DNA of 37,069 bases from Pseudomonadota bacterium. Its GTDB lineage: Bacteria; Pseudomonadota; Gammaproteobacteria; Pseudomonadales; Pseudomonadaceae. Made by a program: the position numbers and the translations under genes. The DNA lies in contig JAEYXX010000130.1 in NCBI GenBank assembly GCA_023431055.1, forward strand, positions 1-37,069, in the 5' to 3' direction. This document shows positions 17,177 through 23,796 of the stretch, piece by piece. Every line of letters starts with the position of its first letter. The first letter of the stretch is position 1. The notes under the pieces are model-generated. The model ran no database searches and had not been told where the DNA came from. It saw only the letters and a list, made by a program, of their open reading frames with translations.

Positions 17177-19849
17177 TCAGAACTGGTACTCGACGCTGCC
17201 GGTCAGGGTTCTGCCGCGACTGAGGGTGAAGGCGTATACGTCCCCCAGCGGCACCAGGTAGGCGCGGTCGAAGGCATTCTCCAGGGACAGGCTGAGCCGG
17301 GTCTGGGGCGTGGCCTGATAGCCGGCGAAGAAGTCGTAGACGACATAGGACGCCCAGTCCGCAGGGTAAATGGCTTCGAGGTTGCGCTCGGCGTAGGACT
17401 CGGTGTAGCCCTCGCTGTAACGAATACGCGTACCAACATCCAACTTGCGATCCAGCCAGCGGGTGCCCAGCACCAACGAACCGCGATCCATCGGCATGTA
17501 CTCGGAGCTGCCCATCAGGCCGCCACAGCTGACCAGCGAGTTGGCATAGTCGTCCGGGATCGAGCCGATACCGACGCCCGGGATGATGCCGAATCGCTCG
17601 GCCCCACCCAGATAGGCATTGTTCGAGCAGTACTCGTTCTTGCCGATCATGTGGGTGAAGGTGAAGTCGGCGTAGAAGCGTCCGTTGTCGTAGTTGGCCT
17701 GGTACTCGACGCCGCGAAAGCGTGTCGAGGTCAGGTCGTTGACATGCGCCACCGTGCCCAGTGTCGGCCCCGTACCGAACCCCGGCACCTGCCGGTTGAT
17801 CGCCATATAGGTGAAGTTGTCCACCCGCGTATCGAAGTAGGCGACCTTGATGCCCAGACTGTCGTCCGCCTGTAGCAACCCCTGACGAAAGACGTTGAAA
17901 CCAACTTCCCAGGCGCTGGAACGCTCAGGCTCGAGATAGGGGTTGGGGTACATCCACTCGCCACCGCCGCCATGCGGCCGCCCGTAGATGAGCGTTTCGG
18001 TCACGGCTGGCGGGCGCCAGCCCTTGCCGTAACTGGCGAAGAACTGCAGCCAATCCACCCCCGGCTTGATCGCCAGGCCAAAGGTCGGCGAAAAGCGCCC
18101 TTGCTCACGATCCACGTCGAAGGTCAGCGCTTCCTGGGTAAAGGTCGCAGGCGGCCTGAAGCGGCGAATGGTCATACCGGTTTCGCCCTGCAGCCGATAG
18201 CGGTCGTAACGTAGACCGGCACTGGCCGTCAGCCAGTCGTCATAGTGCAGGCGCAGTTCGCCGAACACACTGGCCATGCCACGCTTACCAGACGGCGTCA
18301 TGCCTTCGACGTAGGGAAAGGAGACGGCTGCGCTTTCGGTTCGTTGATCCGAACTGGGCCTGACCTTGTCCTGGAATAGCTCCGCACCGTAGTTGAAATC
18401 CAGGCTACTGAGCTGACCGAGCGCGAAGGTCGAGGTGTTCTCCAGTTGCAGACCGACGGTGCGGGTACGGTATTCGATCTGGTAGGCCGGCGAACTGCCA
18501 CGCGCCAGATTGTCCTGCTCGTTGCGGTTCTCGACGAAGTACAGCTTGCCTTTGAAATCGATCAGTGGATTTTCCGGGTCGTAGCTGTAGTCGAGGGCAA
18601 GGTTCTGCGAAGTCACCTCGCTGCTGCCGAGCTTCTCCCAGAGACGGTCACCACTGACGCTCATCAGGTTGGCATCGTCATAGGAGACTTCGGTGCGCAG
18701 ATAGCTCATCTGCACACGCTGCGTCTCGTCGAGATTCAGGCCGAGCTTGGCGAGGAACGAGCGCATCTCGTTGGCTGAATAATCGACCGTGGAGTTCTTC
18801 AGCCGCTCGGTTGCGTCATTGGCCGTACCCGCCTGGGTACGGATTTCGCCGATACGGCCGTTGGAGCCCGGCTCGTAGTTGCCCAGATTGCGTTCACTGC
18901 CCGCCAACAGGACATCCCAGGCATCGTTGCCAAAAGCGAACACGCCGCTGCCGATGAAGTGAGTACCGTTGCCCAGGCCGCCCAGGCCACTGGTCGCCCG
19001 AAGCCGGCCACCAACCTCCTTGCCATCGCGTAGAAAATCGCTCGCCTCCACGGTACGGAACTCGGCCACGCCACCGATCACCCCCGCGCCACCCAACCCG
19101 GAACTGGCACCCTTGCTGATCACCACGCCGGACAACAGCTCGGGGTCGATATACATGGTGCCGTTGCGTTGCTGATGCCCACTCTGCTGGTAGTTCTGAC
19201 GCATGCCATCGATGTTCATGTTGACCCGACCGTAGTCCTGCAACCCGCGGATGTTCACCGACAGCCCCGGATCCTGCTGGCTCACAGCGGTATACACACC
19301 CGCCGACTGCTCGAGCAGGTCGGCAGCATGGTGCGGTGGTGTACGGTCGATCTGCTCCCGATCAATCACCGCTACTGAGCGCGGTTGCAGGTAGGTCTCC
19401 TGGCGTTCGCTGAGCCATTGGCCCTGCACAGTGGTGGACTGCAGTTGCAGCGCCTGCTCGTCGGCGCGAGCACTACGGGTCAGGGTGACTTGCTGCGCGT
19501 CGTCGAAGCGGTAGTCCACCGGCGCCGTGCCGAGCAAACGGCGAAGACCTTCATCGAGGGAATAACGACCTTTCAACGCGGCGCTGGCAAAACCCTGTAG
19601 CCGCGCGCTGTCGAAGAAGACCTGCACGCCAGCCTGCTCGGCGAAGGCCAGAGCAGCGCGATCCAGGGGCTGAGCGGGAATATCGAACTCCACCACCTGG
19701 CGCTGCACGGGCGTTCTGTCGCCTGCCGGTGCAGCAGCGACGATGGTGCTGCCCAAGGCGAAGGCCACACCCAGCGCAACACCGCCGAGCAGCGGCGCAG
19801 GGCTACAACGACGAAGAGTGAGTGGTACTGCGCAACGACGATAACTCAC
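17177..19849 (-). CDS. hasR: TonB-dependent heme/hemophore receptor and signal transducer
   Basis: Imports heme, free or from HasA, across the outer membrane and signals to HasS. The 890-residue precursor has a signal peptide (AFALGSTIVAAAPA). An N-terminal STN signalling domain (about 55-125, VEFDIPAQPLDRAALAFAEQ) marks it as a transducer. The plug starts near VIDREQIDRTPPHHAADLL and contains SVNIRGLQDYGRVNMNIDGM. The 22-strand barrel ends LTGSVEYQF with a terminal Phe. The heme-receptor FRAP/NPNL signature appears as GWRPPAVTE ... YPNPYLEPERS, with a His between (YGRPHGGGG) that probably corresponds to Serratia His603. I take GTG at 19849 with GGAG upstream; a TTG at 19897 would start inside the Fur box region. 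hasA follows after 70 bp. Confidence 0.93.
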   Translation of the reverse strand: MSYRRCAVPLTLRRCSPAPLLGGVALGVAFALGSTIVAAAPAGDRTPVQRQVVEFDIPAQPLDRAALAFAEQAGVQVFFDSARLQGFASAALKGRYSLDEGLRRLLGTAPVDYRFDDAQQVTLTRSARADEQALQLQSTTVQGQWLSERQETYLQPRSVAVIDREQIDRTPPHHAADLLEQSAGVYTAVSQQDPGLSVNIRGLQDYGRVNMNIDGMRQNYQQSGHQQRNGTMYIDPELLSGVVISKGASSGLGGAGVIGGVAEFRTVEASDFLRDGKEVGGRLRATSGLGGLGNGTHFIGSGVFAFGNDAWDVLLAGSERNLGNYEPGSNGRIGEIRTQAGTANDATERLKNSTVDYSANEMRSFLAKLGLNLDETQRVQMSYLRTEVSYDDANLMSVSGDRLWEKLGSSEVTSQNLALDYSYDPENPLIDFKGKLYFVENRNEQDNLARGSSPAYQIEYRTRTVGLQLENTSTFALGQLSSLDFNYGAELFQDKVRPSSDQRTESAAVSFPYVEGMTPSGKRGMASVFGELRLHYDDWLTASAGLRYDRYRLQGETGMTIRRFRPPATFTQEALTFDVDREQGRFSPTFGLAIKPGVDWLQFFASYGKGWRPPAVTETLIYGRPHGGGGEWMYPNPYLEPERSSAWEVGFNVFRQGLLQADDSLGIKVAYFDTRVDNFTYMAINRQVPGFGTGPTLGTVAHVNDLTSTRFRGVEYQANYDNGRFYADFTFTHMIGKNEYCSNNAYLGGAERFGIIPGVGIGSIPDDYANSLVSCGGLMGSSEYMPMDRGSLVLGTRWLDRKLDVGTRIRYSEGYTESYAERNLEAIYPADWASYVVYDFFAGYQATPQTRLSLSLENAFDRAYLVPLGDVYAFTLSRGRTLTGSVEYQF

Positions 19850-19873
19850 GACTGACTCCAGGCTGATTTTATT

Positions 19874-19892
19874 GATAATGAAAATCACTAAC
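19874..19892. promoter_or_regulatory. Fur box upstream of hasR
   Basis: GATAATGAAAATCACTAAC matches the classical 19-bp Fur consensus GATAATGATAATCATTATC at 16 of 19 positions. It ends 24 bp before the GTG of hasR. With the HasI/HasS switch it would give dual control by low iron and by heme. I could not identify a convincing HasI-type promoter in the 113 bp between hasS and hasR. Confidence 0.82.
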
Positions 19893-19962
19893 AACAAAGA
19901 CGCCTGACAAACAGAAAGTCAGTAAGTCGATAAGAAACTTTTTTCGAAGGTCGTGAAAAAGC

Positions 19963-20937
19963 TCAGTAGATCAGGCTGACGCCCATCAGCTCGTGATGCT
20001 GTAGTTGCATCTCACGTGTCAACGTCGTCAACGCAGCGTCGAGTGCATCGAGGCGGAAAACGCCGCTGACCTCACGCTGCATCAGCTCATCGCGACCGAT
20101 GAGGATGTACCCAGGACGATAGCGTTTGAGCTCCTCGATCACCTGGCCCAGCGGCTGACGGTCGAACACCAGAAGCCCTCGCTGCCAACTGGTTGCACGT
20201 TGCACATCGAACCTTGTGTCATGCATCCCGGCAGCGTCATAACGCAGGCTGCTGCCCTCCTCCAGGCGTCGCTGCTGCTGCGCAGCATTGACCTGTACTG
20301 CATGCTCGAGAACGCCGACCAGCGCGCCGCCGCGCGCTTCATGCTGCACCAGGAAACGGGTACCCAGAGCCTGCGCAGTGCCACCCGCAGCCTCGACGAC
20401 GAAGGGCCGACCGGCTTGCGGCGCCACTTTGAAGATCGCAGCTCCCGCAAGCAGTTCCACTCGGCGCTGGTCGGCGGAATAGTCGAGGCGAATGGCACTG
20501 GCGCTGTCGAGGATGACTTCGCTGCCATCGGACAAGGTCAGGCTGCGCACCTCACCACTGGCCGTATGGTGGTCAGCCAGAAATGGCAACAGCATGCGCT
20601 CGCCCTGGCTAAGCCCCAGACCACCAAGCAACAGCGTCAGGCAGGCCGCCGTGCCCCAGCGGCGCAGCCGAGCGTTTCGCCTGGGACGGCGCGATACATT
20701 CGCCGCGACAGCAGCTACGCGGTGCGCTGTTGGTTTCTCGGCCGGCAAACGACCCAGCGCCGCCCAGGTGCGCTGAGCGAAAACCAGCGCCTCGGCATGG
20801 CGGGCGTCGGCCAGCAGCCATTGCTGCAACGCCTCTTGCTGACGATCATCGAGCGAACCGCCGGCGAGCATTACAGCCCATTCGGCAGCCGCCTCGCGGA
20901 TACTCCGCTGCTGCGGATCTTGGCTAATCACGCTCAC
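19963..20937 (-). CDS. hasS: FecR-family anti-sigma factor
   Basis: A single-pass inner-membrane protein that holds the sigma factor HasI and releases it when HasR reports heme-loaded hemophore. The 324-residue protein has an N-terminal cytoplasmic anti-sigma region (about 10-60, EAAAEWAVMLAGGSLDDRQQ, DUF4880-like) and a transmembrane helix at about 94-112 (WGTAACLTLLLGGLGLSQG). The periplasmic FecR domain (about 125-220, LTLSDGSEVILDSASAIRLD) is followed by a C-terminal STN-like domain (about 250-324) that should contact the HasR signalling domain. The GTG at 20937 is taken as the start; a GTG two codons later is possible. It follows hasI after 92 bp. Confidence 0.92.
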   Translation of the reverse strand: MSVISQDPQQRSIREAAAEWAVMLAGGSLDDRQQEALQQWLLADARHAEALVFAQRTWAALGRLPAEKPTAHRVAAVAANVSRRPRRNARLRRWGTAACLTLLLGGLGLSQGERMLLPFLADHHTASGEVRSLTLSDGSEVILDSASAIRLDYSADQRRVELLAGAAIFKVAPQAGRPFVVEAAGGTAQALGTRFLVQHEARGGALVGVLEHAVQVNAAQQQRRLEEGSSLRYDAAGMHDTRFDVQRATSWQRGLLVFDRQPLGQVIEELKRYRPGYILIGRDELMQREVSGVFRLDALDAALTTLTREMQLQHHELMGVSLIY

Positions 20938-21029
20938 TCTCGATTCTCGTTATAGGTCGTTGCGGCTTGGGTGGCACACGCCCGTCTTCAGTAATGACGC
21001 GCGACGAGGGATTTTACCGTAATGCTCAC

Positions 21030-21542
21030 TCATGCCTGCTCGCCAGCCTCGACCAGACGCTCCATCACGTGCGCCAGGGCACGGGCCAGATGCTTCTGCA
21101 CCGAACTGTCGGAAATGCCTAGCTGACGCGCCACCTGAGCATGCGTCAGGCCTTCAAGACGGTTGAGGCGGAAGATTTCCTGGGTGCGTGGCGGTAACTC
21201 GGCAATCGCCCGTTGCAGGCGTTCGAGCCCCTGGCGCGCTGCGGTGATATCGTCCAGCGAACTGCCCCCGGCCTCGACCTCATGCAGCACATCCTCGCCA
21301 AGCAGATCGGTCTTGCGCCGAATCTGCTGACGCTGATGATCGATCAACAAGTTGCTGGCCGTGCGAAAGAGATAAGCCGGCGAATTGTCGATGCGCCCGC
21401 CATCACGCTGTTCGGCCAGGCGCAGAAAGCTCTCCTGCGTAAGGTCCGCAGCCAACTGCGGGTCGCGACTCTTACTCAGCAGAAAGTTATGAAGGGCCTT
21501 GGCGTGCTTCTGGAACAGGCCTTTGAGATCCAAGTCCGACAA
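21030..21542 (-). CDS. hasI: ECF sigma factor, FecI/HasI type
   Basis: Directs RNA polymerase to the hasR promoter when heme is sensed. The 170-residue protein has sigma region 2 (about 8-75, LADLTQESFLRLAEQ and AYLFRTASNLLIDHQRQQ) and region 4 (about 110-165, LPPRTQEIFRLNRLEGLTHA then ISDSSVQKHLARALAHV). Its position upstream of a fecR-like and a hasR gene supports the HasI name. The start is a TTG at 21542, with AGGGA about 8 nt upstream; a nearby ATG is out of frame. A Fur-controlled sigma70 promoter is visible just upstream. Confidence 0.92.
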   Translation of the reverse strand: MSDLDLKGLFQKHAKALHNFLLSKSRDPQLAADLTQESFLRLAEQRDGGRIDNSPAYLFRTASNLLIDHQRQQIRRKTDLLGEDVLHEVEAGGSSLDDITAARQGLERLQRAIAELPPRTQEIFRLNRLEGLTHAQVARQLGISDSSVQKHLARALAHVMERLVEAGEQA

Positions 21543-21578
21543 TCGTGCATCCCTGGTCTTGGGCGAGAGGAAAGCGGC

Positions 21579-21608
21579 ATCTTATTTTTATTGAGAACCA
21601 TTTTCAAT
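21579..21608 (-). promoter_or_regulatory. Fur-controlled promoter of hasI
   Basis: On the minus strand, TTGAAA (21607-21602) as -35 and TAAGAT (21584-21579) as -10 are separated by exactly 17 bp. The inverted repeat ATTGAGAA...TTTTCAAT (21590-21608) covers the -35 and spacer and resembles a Fur box. It starts 2 bp beyond the stop codon of the upstream LysR gene. The elements are seen; regulation by Fur is inferred from family knowledge. Confidence 0.75.
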
Positions 21609-21609
21609 T

Positions 21610-22464
21610 CTATGATCCCAGGCAGCTCAACAGACAATCCAGCGCCGGCTGCCGCTGCGCACGACGCACCAGGACAACCAGTTCACGGTTGAAGGTCAGC
21701 TCGCCCAGCTCGATCACCCGCAGTCGCGTCGGCCGCTGCAGCCACAGGCCGGCGCGTGGCACCAGGGCCACGCCCATGCCGTTTTCCACCAGGCGCACGA
21801 TGGCGTCCAGCTCATCCAGCTCCAGCGTCTCGTGTACGTTCAGGCGCTGCTCGCGCAAAAAACGGCTGACCTGACGACCGCCGAACGAGGCGCGGTCGTA
21901 GCGCACGAAGGGCTGCTCCGCGAGCAGCCGCAGCGGGTCGTCGCCCGGCACGTCCAGCGGCGCGATCAGCACGAAAGGCTCCTGCGCCAGCGGCACTTCG
22001 AGGATTTCCTTGGGTAAGGCGAACGGCGGCTTGATCAACAGGGCCAGGTCCAGCTCGCCGGCATCCAATTGGCTGAACAGCTGTAGGGAAACGCCCGGCA
22101 CCAGCTTCAGCTCGACGAGCGGTGCCAGCTGGCGAAAACGCGGTAAAGCCTCGGCCAGCAGACCAGTCTGCAAGGTAGCGATGGCACCGACGCGCAACTC
22201 GCCCTGCCATTGATCGGCAGCCTGTGGCAGCGCCATCTGCGCATACAGCGCGAGCATCTGCTCGGCCAGCGGCAGGGCGTGGCGGCCCGCGGCGTTGAGC
22301 ACAGCGGCGCGGCCACTGCGGTCGAACAGGCGTACACCCAGGTGTTGCTCCAATACGCGCATCTGCGCGCTGACCGCCGACTGGGTCAACCCCACCTGCT
22401 GGCCGGCAGCGGCGAAGGTGCCCAGGCGAGCGACGGTGACGAAGGTTTTCAGCTCGCGCAGCAT
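21610..22464 (-). CDS. LysR-family transcriptional regulator
   Basis: A 284-residue regulator with the winged helix-turn-helix at residues about 1-60 (TFAAAGQQVGLTQSAVSAQM and LGVRLFDRSGRAAVLNAAGR) and an effector-binding domain (about 88-284, GELRVGAIATLQTGLL...). The inducer cannot be told from sequence. It is divergent from the VOC-family gene across 109 bp holding a 13-bp inverted repeat, a typical LysR-target layout, so it probably regulates that gene. It ends just 2 bp before the hasI Fur box with no obvious terminator, so some transcripts might continue into hasI. Confidence 0.9.
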   Translation of the reverse strand: MLRELKTFVTVARLGTFAAAGQQVGLTQSAVSAQMRVLEQHLGVRLFDRSGRAAVLNAAGRHALPLAEQMLALYAQMALPQAADQWQGELRVGAIATLQTGLLAEALPRFRQLAPLVELKLVPGVSLQLFSQLDAGELDLALLIKPPFALPKEILEVPLAQEPFVLIAPLDVPGDDPLRLLAEQPFVRYDRASFGGRQVSRFLREQRLNVHETLELDELDAIVRLVENGMGVALVPRAGLWLQRPTRLRVIELGELTFNRELVVLVRRAQRQPALDCLLSCLGS

Positions 22465-22495
22465 CGGCGCCTCGAATGATCAAAATTATTTGAGC

Positions 22496-22508
22496 TTGTT
22501 AGCAACAA
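22496..22508. promoter_or_regulatory. Possible LysR operator
   Basis: TTGTT-AGC-AACAA is a perfect 5-bp inverted repeat in the A/T-rich divergent region, 31 bp from the LysR start and 65 bp before the VOC start. LysR sites are often short interrupted palindromes with a T-N11-A core, which this contains. Assignment is by position only. Confidence 0.45.
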
Positions 22509-22573
22509 TATTCGCTTTCCCACAATTTCGCTGTTGATAGGCTGGAGAAAAAACTCGACAGAGGTATTACGTG

Positions 22574-22999
22574 ATGGCCCTTGCTCCCTTTCACTTGGCG
22601 ATTCCCGTCTACGACCTGGCTGCCGCTCGGCATTTCTACGGCGAGGTATTCGGCTGCGCCGAGGGTCGCAGCAGCGAGCACTGGGTCGATTTCGATTTCT
22701 TCGGCCACCAGTTGGTGATCCACGAGGCGCCGAAGATGGCCTATCAGGAAGCGGCCGTAAGCAACCCGGTGGATGGCCATGACGTGCCGGTGCCGCACTT
22801 CGGTGTGGTGCTCGGCTGGGCCGACTGGGAGGCGCTGGCCGAGCGCCTGCGTAGCCGCGAGACGCAGTTCGTCATCGAGCCCTACGTGCGCTTCAAGGGC
22901 CAGGTCGGCGAGCAGGCGACCATGTTCCTTCTCGATCCCTGTGGCAACGCTCTGGAGTTCAAGGCGTTCAAGGACATCGGCCAGCTGTTCGCCAAATGA
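22574..22999 (+). CDS. VOC-superfamily (glyoxalase/dioxygenase-like) protein
   Basis: A small 141-residue metalloenzyme-fold protein of unknown substrate. It contains two beta-alpha-beta-beta-beta modules: the first starts [20 protein letters not shown], with His8 (counting MALAPFH, His7 or 8 depending on start) as a probable metal ligand; the second ends [17 protein letters not shown], whose Glu in LEFK is the usual second ligand. The His in VPHFGVVL is a third candidate. GTG at 22571 directly precedes ATG at 22574; I use the ATG, with GAGG upstream. It is probably controlled by the divergent LysR protein. It ends 13 bp from the converging gene at 23013. Confidence 0.88.
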   Translation: MALAPFHLAIPVYDLAAARHFYGEVFGCAEGRSSEHWVDFDFFGHQLVIHEAPKMAYQEAAVSNPVDGHDVPVPHFGVVLGWADWEALAERLRSRETQFVIEPYVRFKGQVGEQATMFLLDPCGNALEFKAFKDIGQLFAK

Positions 23000-23012
23000 G
23001 GGCGCGGCAGCG

Positions 23013-23675
23013 CTAGATCGCCGAGGCCTCGAACAGCCGTTCGGGCAGCAGCTCGCGCAGCGCGTCGTTGGCCTGCAGCAGCTGCGGCAACAACTGCTGC
23101 ACCAGCGCCGGCTCGAGATGAGCACAGACATCGGCCTGGCGTGACAGCGCCAGGCCACCGAGTACGCGCACGGCGATGGCCAGGTTGTCGTCGGCTGCGG
23201 CCGCCTCGGTGAGCTTGCACAGGTAGCCGGTGGAGAAGCTGCGCAGGCTCTGCACGATCAGCTCGATATCGACGATATGCCGCGCGATCTGCAGCACGTG
23301 GTCGGCATCGTTGATGCCGTAGATCAGCATCTTCACCTGCCTTGGCGACAGGCATTCGGCGTAACGCGCGGCGGTGGCGAAGGCGCCGATCAGGCACAGC
23401 TGGCGCGCCACCTGCAGATGCAACTCGTCCGGCAAGGCTAGGTAGGTTGGCAGGATCAGTTGCGGATCGAGGTGAGTGGTGACCTGGGCGAGAAAGTCGA
23501 TGGGCAGCTCGAGAATCAGCTCGCGCAGTTGCGCCGGCGCCATGTGCGGCGACAGCTGCGCGGCCTGCTCGGGCCCGAGTTTCTGCACCAGCGCCGCCTT
23601 CACGGCTACGGGCGCCATGCTCTGCGAGGCCAGCAACAGGCGCTGCGCCATGCTCAGGGAGGGGGCTTTGGCCAT
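23013..23675 (-). CDS. Uncharacterised helical repeat protein
   Basis: I do not recognise a specific family. The 220-residue protein starts MAKAPSLSMAQRLLL at 23675, with AAGGAG placed 8 nt upstream; the longer frame from 23753 lacks support. It has no signal peptide or membrane segment. Nearly the whole length is predicted helical with repeated short motifs such as LSPHMAPAQLRELILELP, LPDELHLQVARQLCL and LEPALVQQLLPQLLQ. These recall the helical superhelix of MgtE N-terminal or FliG-like domains, but the likeness is weak. It lies 121 bp downstream of the GGDEF-EAL gene on the same strand, so it may be co-transcribed and act with it; that is inference from position. Confidence 0.8.
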   Translation of the reverse strand: MAKAPSLSMAQRLLLASQSMAPVAVKAALVQKLGPEQAAQLSPHMAPAQLRELILELPIDFLAQVTTHLDPQLILPTYLALPDELHLQVARQLCLIGAFATAARYAECLSPRQVKMLIYGINDADHVLQIARHIVDIELIVQSLRSFSTGYLCKLTEAAAADDNLAIAVRVLGGLALSRQADVCAHLEPALVQQLLPQLLQANDALRELLPERLFEASAI

Positions 23676-23796
23676 CGGGTGCTCCTTGTCGTGACCGGGG
23701 CCTGCAGCATCTCGTAGTGGCCGTGATGGCACAGCCATCTTTGCGCCGGTCACGCCGGCTCATCGCGGACCGCCCTGGGTAGAGAGCAAACGCCGC

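Noticed and set aside
19907..20000. HasI-type ECF promoter for hasR
   Set aside because: Several A/T-rich and small hairpin motifs exist, but none matches a -35/-10 pair well enough to annotate.
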